From assembly GCF_900109645.1 (NCBI RefSeq), contig NZ_FOBG01000001.1:2524262-2588261 (forward strand): a stretch of DNA of 64,000 nt, in the 5' to 3' direction. The position numbers and the translations under genes were made by a program. Origin of the DNA: Duganella sp. CF402 (GTDB taxonomy: Bacteria; Pseudomonadota; Gammaproteobacteria; Burkholderiales; Burkholderiaceae_D). Below are positions 1-7,655 of this stretch, piece after piece. The notes under the pieces are model-generated. The model was not told the DNA's origin, searched no databases, and saw only the letters and a program-made list of their open reading frames with translations. The number at the start of each line of letters is the position of its first letter. Positions within the stretch are counted from its first letter, which is position 1.

Positions 1-1901
1 AATTTGAACAAGGGATCGTAATTGGCCTCGCCGACGTTCAGCGGCGTCTGGCAGGCCGACTTCGGCCACGAGAACGACAGCTTGCCGCGGAAGTCCTTGT
101 TCACTTTGCCCTTGGCATTGCGGAACAGGACATCGGTCACGCCCTTGCCTTCGGTGCCCGGCAGCCATGCGGCCACGAAGCTGTCCGACAGGTTGAGCAG
201 ATCATTGGTGTACAGCGGACGGCCGGTGATCGCCACCGTCACCACCGGCTTGCCCTTGCCCGACACGGCTTGCAGCACCGCCAGGTCTTCAGGATGGCGG
301 CCGCTCAGGCGCAGCGTGCCGGCCGGGCCGATGTCGCCATCGCCTTCCGCATACGGTGTTTCGCCGATCACCGCGATCACGGCGTCGAACTTGCTGACAT
401 CCACGCCGGCAGCGTTCTCGCTGAAGGTGACGTTGTCCTTGCCGGCGGCATCCTGGATCGCGGCGAGGATGGTGTCGCTGTACGGATAGTCGCTGTTCTT
501 GTTGTCGGTGCCCTGCCAGGTCAGCGACCAGCCGCCCGACTGGTTGGCCATGTTGTCAGCCGACTTACCAACCACCAGGATCTTTTTGCCGCGTGCCAGC
601 GGCAGCACATTGCCGTTATTCTTCAGCAGCACCAGCGATTCCTGCACCGCCTTGCGCGCCAGCGCGCGGTCTTGCAGCGCTTCCTGTTTGCCGGCATAGA
701 TGTTCTGCGAAGGCTTCTTGCCGTCGAACAGGCCGGAACGCAGTTTCACGCGCAGGATGCGGGTCACCGCATCATCAATGCGCGACATCGGGATCTCGCC
801 CTTCTCTACTTGGGCGATGGTGTTGGCGATGAAGGTCTTCCACTTTTCCGGCACCATCACCAGATCGACGCCGGCGTTGATGGACGCGGCGCAGCTGTCT
901 TCGGCGCAGCCCGGAACTTCGGTGATGGCGTTCCAGTCGCTGACGATCAGGCCATCGAAGCCCATCTTCTCTTTCAGCGCCACGGTCAGCAGCTCGCGGC
1001 TGCCGTGCATCTTGCCGTGGTCCGTCACGCCCTTGACGTCGTTCCAGCTGTTGAAGGACGCCATCACGGTCTGCACGCCTGCTTGCAGCGCCGGGTAGTA
1101 GCCTTGCGCGTGGATGTTGATCATCTCCGACATGGTGGACTGGTTCACGCCACGGTCCTTGCCCTCGTGCGTGCCGCCGTCGCCGATGAAGTGCTTGGCG
1201 GTGGCCACCACGGTGTTATCGGATTTCAGATCGCCCTGCAGGCCTTTGACGTAACCGGCGGCGTACGATTTGACGATGGACGGATCTTCCGAGAAGCTTT
1301 CGTAGGTGCGGCCCCAGCGATCATCGCGCACCACCGCCAGCGTTGGCGCGAACACCCAGTCGATACCGGTGGCGCGCACTGCCTTCGCTACCGATTTGGC
1401 CATGTCTTCCACCAGCTTCGGATCGCGTGCGGCGCCCAGGCCGATGTTATGCGGGAACAGCGTGGCGCCGTACATATTCGAGTTGCCGTGCATGGCGTCG
1501 ATGCCCCAGATGACCGGGATCTGCACCTTCATGTCGGTGCTCATGGAAGCATCGTAGTAGGCGTCGGCCAGCTTGACCCAGTCGGCGGCGCTGGCGTGCT
1601 TGTTATTCTGCGGCCAGCTGCCGCCGCCATTCAGCACGGAGCCGATGTAGTATTTGCGGATGTCTTCCGGCGTGCTGAATTTGATTTCCGGCTGCGTCAT
1701 CTGGCCGATCTTCTGCGCCAGCGTCATGCCGGCGACGATTTGCTTGATGCGCGCTTCCATCGCCTTATCCTGCTTGACGGCGCTGGTGATGTGCGGCCAG
1801 TCGGTCAGCGGTTTTTCGGCTGGCGCGGCAAAGGCTTGCGCGCCGATTGCCAGGGTGGCTGCCAGGACGGCGCGGCGCAGGATGTGGTTATGCGAATTCA
1901 T
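1..1901 (-). CDS. Glycoside hydrolase family 3 beta-glucosidase (ExoP-like), 3' end cut by window
   Basis: Exported GH3 enzyme that probably releases glucose from the non-reducing end of beta-glucans or cello-oligosaccharides. The first ~25 residues form a signal peptide ending near AQAFA. The N-terminal TIM-barrel region contains GIDAMHG, KHFIGDGGT and SDWN, where Asp322 is the expected catalytic nucleophile. The C-terminal alpha/beta domain follows (LVLLKNNGNVLPL, VVGKSADN). The acid/base region lies towards the cut end. About 633 codons are present, so roughly 200 residues are missing off the left edge. GGAG stands 9 bases before ATG 1899-1901. It is the third gene of a GH5-GH1-GH3 run, 23 bases after the GH1. 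Family assignment is firm; the exact glucan is inferred. Confidence 0.93.
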   Translation of the reverse strand, partial: MNSHNHILRRAVLAATLAIGAQAFAAPAEKPLTDWPHITSAVKQDKAMEARIKQIVAGMTLAQKIGQMTQPEIKFSTPEDIRKYYIGSVLNGGGSWPQNNKHASAADWVKLADAYYDASMSTDMKVQIPVIWGIDAMHGNSNMYGATLFPHNIGLGAARDPKLVEDMAKSVAKAVRATGIDWVFAPTLAVVRDDRWGRTYESFSEDPSIVKSYAAGYVKGLQGDLKSDNTVVATAKHFIGDGGTHEGKDRGVNQSTMSEMINIHAQGYYPALQAGVQTVMASFNSWNDVKGVTDHGKMHGSRELLTVALKEKMGFDGLIVSDWNAITEVPGCAEDSCAASINAGVDLVMVPEKWKTFIANTIAQVEKGEIPMSRIDDAVTRILRVKLRSGLFDGKKPSQNIYAGKQEALQDRALARKAVQESLVLLKNNGNVLPLARGKKILVVGKSADNMANQSGGWSLTWQGTDNKNSDYPYSDTILAAIQDAAGKDNVTFSENAAGVDVSKFDAVIAVIGETPYAEGDGDIGPAGTLRLSGRHPEDLAVLQAVSGKGKPVVTVAITGRPLYTNDLLNLSDSFVAAWLPGTEGKGVTDVLFRNAKGKVNKDFRGKLSFSWPKSACQTPLNVGEANYDPLFK

Positions 1902-1924
1902 TCAATCAGTCTCCGTTGTAGTAA

Positions 1925-3292
1925 TCAGTTCTTGCCGCGCACGAAGGCGCTGTACCACTCGCCGCTTTGCTTGACGATGCGGCGTTGCGTTGCGTAGTCG
2001 ATGTAGGTCAGGCCGAAGCGGCGCAGATAGCCCTCCGCCCATTCGAAGTTGTCCAGCAGGCTCCAGGCGAAGTAGCCTTTGATCTTGCCGCCGGCCGCAA
2101 TCGCGTCGCGCATCGCGGCCAGGTGGCGGATCAGGTAGTCGCGGCGTGCGGTGTCGGTGACGGCACCGTCGGCGCCGAGATGGTCGTCGTAGGACGAACC
2201 GTTTTCGGTGACGTACAAATCACCGGTCGGGTAATCGCGCGCCACGCGTTCCAGCAGCGAGATCAAGCCCTCCGGCGAGACCTCCCAACCGAAGTCGGTA
2301 CGCTGGCGATCCTGCGGATACACGATGCGGGTACGCAGTGGATACTCGTCCGGCGCATCCACCACCACTTCCGGGAAGTAGTAATTCACGCCGAGGAAAT
2401 CGCACGGCACGGCGATCGCTTCCATGTCGCCCGCCTCCACCACCGGCGCGTCCTTGCCGACCAGCGCCAGCGCTTCCGCCGGATAGCCACGGCCATACAG
2501 CGAATCGAGGAACCAGCGGTTGCGAAGCGCATCGTGGCGCGATACGGCGGCGATATCGGCGGCGCTGTCGCTGGCCGCTTTCACCGGATGCAAACTCAGT
2601 GCGATGCCGACCTTCGCGCCCGGCACATTGGCGCGGACCAGCGGCACCGCGCGGCCATGCGACACCAGCACGTTGTGGCACACCTGCAGCGCCAGCGGCA
2701 GCGACTTGTTGCCCGGCGCATGCATGCCGTCCCAGTTGCCGTGCATCGAGGTGCACCACGGTTCGTTATGCGTGATCCAGTGCTTGACGCGGTCGCCCAG
2801 ATGCCTGGTGATGACGTCCACGTATTGCAGGTAAGCGTCGATGGTGGCGCGATTGTTCCAGCCGCCTTGATCTTCCAGATACTGCGGCAGATCCCAGTGA
2901 TACAGCGTGCACCACGGTTGCAGGCCGCGCGCCAGCATGCCGTCCACCAGCTTCGAATAGAACTCGAGGCCCTTCGCATTCGGCTCCGCATCCACGCCGT
3001 TGAAGATGCGCGTCCAGGCGATCGAGAAGCGGTAGGAATTCAATCCCATCGATTGCGCGAGATCGAGGTCTTCCTCCCAGCGGTGATAGTGGTCGCAGGC
3101 GACTGCGCCGGTGGAGCCGTCGCGGATCTTGCCCGGCGTGGCGGCGAAGGTATCCCAGATCGACGGCACGCGGCCGTCTTCGGCGGCGGCGCCTTCGATT
3201 TGATAGGCCGAGGTGGAGACACCCCACAGAAAGTCGCTGGCAAAGTCGGAGCGCTTGATCGCCGTAGGCAGGTCGGTAAGAATCATGGTCAT
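1925..3292 (-). CDS. GH1 beta-glucosidase, cytoplasmic
   Basis: GH1 beta-glucosidase of 455 residues, normal for the family, with no signal peptide, so it should hydrolyse imported cellobiose-type disaccharides in the cytoplasm. Diagnostic motifs are FLWGVSTSAYQIEGA near the N-terminus, the acid/base motif HNEPWC (Glu177) and the nucleophile motif YVTENGSS (Glu363). WSLLDNFEW near the C-terminus is the aglycone-side signature. The frame is open far upstream, into the GH5 gene, but homology begins only at the ATGs at 3290-3292 or 3284-3286. I chose 3292, 5 bases after the GH5 stop, which implies translational coupling. No clear Shine-Dalgarno sequence is visible. Confidence 0.95.
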   Translation of the reverse strand: MTMILTDLPTAIKRSDFASDFLWGVSTSAYQIEGAAAEDGRVPSIWDTFAATPGKIRDGSTGAVACDHYHRWEEDLDLAQSMGLNSYRFSIAWTRIFNGVDAEPNAKGLEFYSKLVDGMLARGLQPWCTLYHWDLPQYLEDQGGWNNRATIDAYLQYVDVITRHLGDRVKHWITHNEPWCTSMHGNWDGMHAPGNKSLPLALQVCHNVLVSHGRAVPLVRANVPGAKVGIALSLHPVKAASDSAADIAAVSRHDALRNRWFLDSLYGRGYPAEALALVGKDAPVVEAGDMEAIAVPCDFLGVNYYFPEVVVDAPDEYPLRTRIVYPQDRQRTDFGWEVSPEGLISLLERVARDYPTGDLYVTENGSSYDDHLGADGAVTDTARRDYLIRHLAAMRDAIAAGGKIKGYFAWSLLDNFEWAEGYLRRFGLTYIDYATQRRIVKQSGEWYSAFVRGKN

Positions 3293-3297
3293 GGTTT

Positions 3298-4569
3298 TTA
3301 TTTGGCGAATGGTGTAGGCGGTACGGTGGCGTTCATCCACTTGATGGCGGTTTGCTGCGGTTGATAAGGCACACTGCCGAACAATCGGAACAAGTTCTCG
3401 ATGTCGGCCAGCGGGGCCTTGGTGAAATCCAGTTTCGGTATGGCGGCGCCGGGCGCATTGGTGACCAGGCCCCAGGTGCCCTTGCCCTGCCCGCCCTTGT
3501 TGGTCACCACTTTCCACGCCCATGCGGTCGAAGCCCAGCCGTTGGCGACGTAGGTGTCGTACGTGACGCGCATGACTTGTCCGCCATGCTCCGCGCCCAT
3601 GAAGGCCCACGGCTGGAACTCGCCGACGAAGAAAGCGGTATCCAGTCCTTTCAGCCTGGCGCTCCATCTGCAAACGTTGTCACCGTCGCCCGTGCATTGC
3701 AGCCAGCCTTTATGCACGGCCAGCCCCGGCTTGCCCCAGCCGAAGTGGCCGGGATATGGATGCATTTCGAAGGCGACATTGGTCATGCCGTGCTCCGACG
3801 GTTTGCCGTAAGCGTCGATGCCCTTGTTATGGCCCGGCAGGATGATGACGTGGTTCTGGTCCACTTCACGGATCGCCTTGTACAGCGTGGCCATGACGAC
3901 GGCCAGGTTTTCCGGCGTGGTGCCCCACGGTTCATTCAGGATGCTGTAGCCGGCCACCGCGCCGCGATCCTTGTAGCGCGCGGCGATCTGCTGCCACAGC
4001 CAGATGGTGCGCTCCTGGTACTCGGCGCTGTCCCAGTATTTGTTCTGGCCCGCGCAGCCGCTGTGATGCTCCCAGCCCTGGCTGCCGACCGCGCCGTGCA
4101 GGTCGAGGATCACATAGATGCCGCGCCGCTCGGCTTCATCGATCACGCGGTCGAGGTACTTCCATGCGTCCGCGCGCAAGTGGCGCGGATTTTTTTCGTC
4201 TTCCACCACGCTGTAAATGAACGGCAGGCGTACCAGATTGAGGTTCATCTTCGGCAGCATGTCCCAGTCGCGCGCCGTGATCCAGTTATCGCGAAAGAGG
4301 CCATATAAACGCTGGCGTTCTTCGTAGCCGAAGCGCTGATCGAGCACCGCTTCCAGCTTGCACTGGTCGTCCACCGCCTTGGTCTCCTGCCCCATCATCC
4401 AGAACTCCTGGATCAGATAGTTGCCGAGATTGACGCCGCGCAGCGCCGGCTGCTGGCCGTCGGCCGTGCGCCATTGCGTACCCTCGGTGTGCAGCATGGG
4501 CAACGCAGCCTGCGCGTGGGCAGCGGCGGCCAGCAGCAAGGCGGTACCGAACCATCGTTTGATATGCAT
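3298..4569 (-). CDS. GH5-type endo/exo-beta-glucanase, exported
   Basis: Glycoside hydrolase of clan A, GH5 type, 423 residues. A signal peptide (residues 1 to about 22, ending AHAQA) directs export. RGVNLGNYL, a substrate-binding HG pair in LDLHGAVGSQ, the acid/base ILNEPWG (Glu213) and the nucleophile FFVGEFQPW (Glu317) resemble the exo-1,3/1,6-beta-glucanase and cellulase subfamilies. The start was set at ATG 4567-4569 because it begins the signal peptide and has GGAG just upstream; an in-frame ATG 33 bases earlier lacks both. It opens the GH5-GH1-GH3 transcription unit, with a LacI-type operator in its leader. Whether the substrate is a beta-1,3- or beta-1,4-glucan cannot be read from the motifs. 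Confidence 0.88.
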   Translation of the reverse strand: MHIKRWFGTALLLAAAAHAQAALPMLHTEGTQWRTADGQQPALRGVNLGNYLIQEFWMMGQETKAVDDQCKLEAVLDQRFGYEERQRLYGLFRDNWITARDWDMLPKMNLNLVRLPFIYSVVEDEKNPRHLRADAWKYLDRVIDEAERRGIYVILDLHGAVGSQGWEHHSGCAGQNKYWDSAEYQERTIWLWQQIAARYKDRGAVAGYSILNEPWGTTPENLAVVMATLYKAIREVDQNHVIILPGHNKGIDAYGKPSEHGMTNVAFEMHPYPGHFGWGKPGLAVHKGWLQCTGDGDNVCRWSARLKGLDTAFFVGEFQPWAFMGAEHGGQVMRVTYDTYVANGWASTAWAWKVVTNKGGQGKGTWGLVTNAPGAAIPKLDFTKAPLADIENLFRLFGSVPYQPQQTAIKWMNATVPPTPFAK

Positions 4570-4582
4570 GCCATCTCCATCA

Positions 4583-4596
4583 TGGAATCGTTTCCA
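4583..4596. promoter_or_regulatory. LacI-family operator O2 before the GH5-GH1-GH3 unit
   Basis: TGGAATCGTTTCCA is a dyad with a central CG, typical of LacI/GalR operators. Its TGGAAAC half-site (read on the minus strand) is shared with the palindrome at 7106-7121. It lies 14 bases upstream of the GH5 start codon. Regulation by the adjacent repressor is inferred. Confidence 0.7.
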
Positions 4597-4605
4597 CGTC
4601 AATCT

Positions 4606-4639
4606 AAAAAAAGAGCAAGCGACTACCGCGTGCTCTTTT
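4606..4639 (-). terminator. Intrinsic terminator after the lacI-type gene
   Basis: A perfect 9-bp stem (AAAAGAGCA/TGCTCTTTT, arms 4631-4639 and 4609-4617) is followed on the minus strand by a T-run. It begins 6 bases beyond the repressor stop codon and separates the repressor from the GH5 gene. Confidence 0.85.
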
Positions 4640-4645
4640 CAATCT

Positions 4646-5665
4646 TTACTTCGTTTTACCTGCCACCGACGCCACCGAGGCCCGTTGTGCCACATGGAGC
4701 TGGTATTCCCGCTCCACAGGACGCTTCAGGTCGTAGCATTGATTGAGCAGATAATTCAGCCCATTCATGGTCATCTCGCTCCACGGGATATGCACGCTGG
4801 TCAGCTGCGGCGCGGTAAACTCCGCGCTGTGCGTATCGTCGTAGCCGAGCACCGACACCTGCCCCGGCACCTGCACTCCGGCCTTCTGGAACATCGACAA
4901 CGCCCCTACCGCCATCTCGTCATTGGCGCAAAATACTGCCGTGAACTGCTCGCCCGACTGCAGCAATTTCTCCGCGCAAGCCAGGCCGCCTTCCGGCGTG
5001 AACTCGCCGTCCTCCATCCACATCTTGCGGGTATCGACGCCCGCCGCTTCCAGCTCCGCCTTGAACCCGGCGATACGCTGCTGGTTGTCGGGCGCCGCCG
5101 CGCGGCCGGCAATCACCGCGATCTGCCGGTGGCCCAGTTGCAGCAGGGTGCGCGCCGCCAGCCGTCCGCCGGCTTCGTGGTCCACCGTGAAGCACTGCTT
5201 GCTGATGCTGGGGAAGTCCTGGTTGATCACTACCACCTTGGACTGGAACGGACCCAGCGCCGCAAAATCCTCATCCTCCATCGCATTGCTCATCACGATC
5301 AAGCCGTCGCTGCCGCGCTCGATCAGGAAGTTCAAGCCATCGATGGCCTGGTTGCGCGCATCGCCGTCGCCGACGCCGAACGCCACCACCATGTTCAAAC
5401 CGGCCTCGCGCAGCGCCGTGTAAATCGACTGCAGGATCGGCGTGTAGAACGTCCCGCTCAGGTACGGGATGTACACGCCTATCATCTGCGAGCTCCCCGA
5501 CAGCAGCGAGCGCGCTGCGTGCGATGGCCGGAATTCCAGCTCCTCGATCGCCTTGCGCACCTTGTCCACCGTGGACTGCGATACCGACCCCTTGCCGCTG
5601 ATAACGCGCGACGCGGTACCCAATCCCACGCCCGCCAGCCGGGCTACGTCTTTGATGGTTGCCAC
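4646..5665 (-). CDS. LacI-family transcriptional repressor
   Basis: LacI/GalR-type repressor, 339 residues, the usual length. The N-terminal helix-turn-helix and hinge (MATIKDVARLAGVGLGTASR, then RPSHAARSL) are followed by a periplasmic-binding-protein-like effector domain (IGVYIPYLSG, DGLIVMSNAMED, VLGYDDT). The start is GTG 5663-5665, with AAGGGA 6 bases upstream. It lies 51 bases after the sugar-binding protein gene and ends at its own terminator. The two palindromes near 4583 and 7106 make it the likely repressor of both the glycosidase unit and the binding-protein gene. The inducer is presumably cellobiose, gentiobiose or a similar beta-glucoside, by context only. Confidence 0.93.
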   Translation of the reverse strand: MATIKDVARLAGVGLGTASRVISGKGSVSQSTVDKVRKAIEELEFRPSHAARSLLSGSSQMIGVYIPYLSGTFYTPILQSIYTALREAGLNMVVAFGVGDGDARNQAIDGLNFLIERGSDGLIVMSNAMEDEDFAALGPFQSKVVVINQDFPSISKQCFTVDHEAGGRLAARTLLQLGHRQIAVIAGRAAAPDNQQRIAGFKAELEAAGVDTRKMWMEDGEFTPEGGLACAEKLLQSGEQFTAVFCANDEMAVGALSMFQKAGVQVPGQVSVLGYDDTHSAEFTAPQLTSVHIPWSEMTMNGLNYLLNQCYDLKRPVEREYQLHVAQRASVASVAGKTK

Positions 5666-5716
5666 GAGTTCCCTTATCCGTTCAGTCTATGCGGCGGCAA
5701 GGATAACGCGCCCCCG

Positions 5717-6991
5717 TCAATCTTGCAACGCTGCGACGATCCCCTTCTGCACCCGTTCCACCGGCATTTTGGTGTTCCAGAAGGTGGTCAGCACGTCCTG
5801 CAGCGCGCCGTTCTGGTCGGGCGTCAAAAACACTTCGATCATGCCGACCGCGCGCGACTTGTCCTTCAGGATCGCCATGCCGGCCTGGGCGCAAATATCC
5901 ATCGTCGAGGCGTCGACATTGCTCAGGATGGGCAGCGAACCCTTGATCTTGTTGAATTCCAGCTGCGCGCCCGGCGTCAGCATGGTGGTAGCCAACAGCT
6001 TCTGCGCACGCACCGCGTCCGGCTGGCTGGTTTTCGGGAATACGAAGGCGTCACCCTGGATCAGGTAAGGCACGTTGGGGCCAAGGCCGGGAATGCAGCC
6101 GAAGTCCTTGCCGGCGGTCTGCTTGGCGGCGGCGAATTCGCCCTTGGCCCAGTCCCCCATGATCTGCACCCCGGCCTTGCCGCTGATCAGCATGGCAGTG
6201 GCGTCGTTCCAGTAGCGGTTGGGCGAGCCCTGGTCCACATAGCTTTGCAGGCGCTTGAAGGCCAGCAGCACTTTCTTGAATTGCTCCGACTGGATGGCCT
6301 TGGGATTGCGGTCGCGCAGCACTTGCAGGTACAGCTCCTTGCCGCCGACATTGGCCAGCATGGCCTGGAACAGGATGTTCTCCTGCCACGGCTGACCGCC
6401 GTGCGCCAGGCCAACCAGGCCGGCCGCTTTCAGCTTGTCCAGCGCGGCGAACAGTTCGTCGGGCGTGGCCGGCTCTTTCGCAATGCCGGCCTTTTTGAAG
6501 GCGGCCTTGGAGTACCAGATCCAGGTCGACATGTGGATGTCCACCGGCACCGCATAGAAATGGCCCTTGACCTTGATCACATCCAGCACCGGCTGCGGCA
6601 TCAGCTGGTCCCAGCGGTCGCGCACGGCGATATCGTCGACGTTGTTGAGCGAGCCCTGATCGATCAGGTCGCGGAATTGCTTGGTGGTGTTGAACTGGGC
6701 GGCGGTGGGCGGGTTGCCGCCGACGATGCGGTTGATGGCCACGGCCTTGGCCTGGTCGGCGCCGGCGATCGCGGTGTCGCCCCACAGGCCGCCGGCGGCG
6801 CGGTAGGCCTCAGCGAACTTGCGCACGGCCGCCGATTCGCTGCTGGAGGTCCACCAGTGCATCACTTCCGCCTTGGGGGCGGCAGCGGCGGCGGCCTGAG
6901 CCACTCCGGCGCCGGCCCCGCCCTGCGCCAGCGCCAGCACGGCCAGCAAGATCCCTGCGCGGCGCAGCGCGCCCGTGGTGTGCTTGTCCAT
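5717..6991 (-). CDS. ABC transporter sugar-binding protein (family 1), orphan
   Basis: Periplasmic extracellular solute-binding protein, family 1 (carbohydrate-binding CUT1 type), 424 residues. The signal peptide has an Ala-rich end around residues 30-40, then VMHWWTSSSESAAVRKF. Internal motifs (NPPTAAQF, FYAVPVDIHMSTWIWYSK, GDWAKGEF) are typical of glucose/cello-oligosaccharide binders. GGAG precedes ATG 6989-6991. CUT1 operons normally continue with two permease genes; here the next gene is the LacI-type repressor, so the permeases must be elsewhere or lost. Expression appears controlled by the promoter, operator and leader hairpin at 7045-7162. Confidence 0.9.
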   Translation of the reverse strand: MDKHTTGALRRAGILLAVLALAQGGAGAGVAQAAAAAAPKAEVMHWWTSSSESAAVRKFAEAYRAAGGLWGDTAIAGADQAKAVAINRIVGGNPPTAAQFNTTKQFRDLIDQGSLNNVDDIAVRDRWDQLMPQPVLDVIKVKGHFYAVPVDIHMSTWIWYSKAAFKKAGIAKEPATPDELFAALDKLKAAGLVGLAHGGQPWQENILFQAMLANVGGKELYLQVLRDRNPKAIQSEQFKKVLLAFKRLQSYVDQGSPNRYWNDATAMLISGKAGVQIMGDWAKGEFAAAKQTAGKDFGCIPGLGPNVPYLIQGDAFVFPKTSQPDAVRAQKLLATTMLTPGAQLEFNKIKGSLPILSNVDASTMDICAQAGMAILKDKSRAVGMIEVFLTPDQNGALQDVLTTFWNTKMPVERVQKGIVAALQD

Positions 6992-7044
6992 CCAGTCTCC
7001 GTCTATTTTTGTGGTTCACCCAATACTAACGTCTTCTCGCGGAT

Positions 7045-7074
7045 AAAAAAACCGGCGCCGCCCAAGGCGCCGGT
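7045..7074 (-). terminator. Terminator-like hairpin in the leader of the sugar-binding protein gene
   Basis: Perfect 9-bp stem ACCGGCGCC/GGCGCCGGT with a 6-base loop, followed on the minus strand by seven T. It could end transcripts of the VOC gene (stop at 7169), but it also lies between the promoter/operator at 7106-7162 and the binding-protein start at 6991, so it may act as an attenuator. Confidence 0.75.
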
Positions 7075-7105
7075 AACTTCGCGGGGCGAAGAGACGAGGG
7101 TGAGA

Positions 7106-7121
7106 TTGGAAACGTTACCAA
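7106..7121. promoter_or_regulatory. LacI-family operator O1
   Basis: TTGGAAACGTTACCAA is a near-perfect 16-bp palindrome centred on CG. It lies roughly +5 to +20 relative to the start predicted from the promoter at 7133-7162, a classic repression position. It shares the TGGAAAC half-site with the palindrome at 4583-4596. Confidence 0.8.
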
Positions 7122-7132
7122 TCCTAGGCGAA

Positions 7133-7162
7133 AATATAGCACCCATTGTTTTTGAGTGTCAA
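7133..7162 (-). promoter_or_regulatory. Sigma-70-type promoter for the sugar-binding protein gene
   Basis: On the minus strand, TTGACA (7162-7157) and TATATT (7138-7133) are separated by 18 bases. The -35 matches consensus fully and the -10 in five of six positions. The operator O1 follows directly. Confidence 0.75.
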
Positions 7163-7168
7163 CGGAAA

Positions 7169-7534
7169 CTACATTTCGAGCGCCAGCACGCGCAGGCGGT
7201 GGCCGTCGCGGTCCAGGGCGACGAAAGTGTAGCCGAAGTCCATCGCGGCCGGCGGCTGGGCGATGGCCAGCCCCCGCCCGGCCCAGTCGGCATACAGGTC
7301 GTTGACCACGCTGCGGTCCGGCACCGAGAACGCCAGCTCGCTGCTGCCGCCATAGGCCAGCACCTTGGGCTCGGCCGTGTGGCGCGACCACAGGCCCAGC
7401 TTGAGGCCGGACGCCAGCACGAACAGCACAAAGGTCGGCGACGACTCCACCGGCTGCAGGTCCAGCAGGTCGGCATAAAACGCGCCGCTGGCGGCAGGAT
7501 TATCAACAAACAACAGCACGTAATCGGGGCTCAT
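7169..7534 (-). CDS. VOC-family (glyoxalase/bleomycin resistance-like) protein
   Basis: Small vicinal-oxygen-chelate fold protein, 121 residues, one double beta-alpha-beta-beta-beta module. It opens MSPDYVLLFVDNPAASGAFY, has LAFSVPD in the middle and ends FVALDRDGHRLRVLALEM. The usual ligand glutamate near the C-terminal strand seems replaced (RVLALEM), and the opening strand has no His. It may therefore be a binding protein or a non-canonical member. GGAG stands before ATG 7532-7534. It is monocistronic, divergent from the Tad-like genes. Substrate unknown. Confidence 0.75.
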   Translation of the reverse strand: MSPDYVLLFVDNPAASGAFYADLLDLQPVESSPTFVLFVLASGLKLGLWSRHTAEPKVLAYGGSSELAFSVPDRSVVNDLYADWAGRGLAIAQPPAAMDFGYTFVALDRDGHRLRVLALEM

Positions 7535-7655
7535 GTGGTTCTCCGTTCAAGATTGGCAATGAAGCCAGTTTAAGAGCCGGTTGCGACAGTTTCTGTCAGG
7601 AGCATGCTTGCGCCGCGTCAAAGGCCGATATTTCCTGCTGGATAGAATCAAATGC

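Noticed and set aside
5671..5707. TTATCC/GGATAA inverted repeat between the sugar-binding protein and LacI genes as a terminator
   Set aside because: The stem is only six or seven bases with a long loop and no T-run; probably chance.
4421..7573. A 1050-codon open frame on the plus strand over the LacI and sugar-binding protein genes
   Set aside because: It runs antisense across two clear genes and their regulatory gap, has low-complexity composition and no ribosome site.
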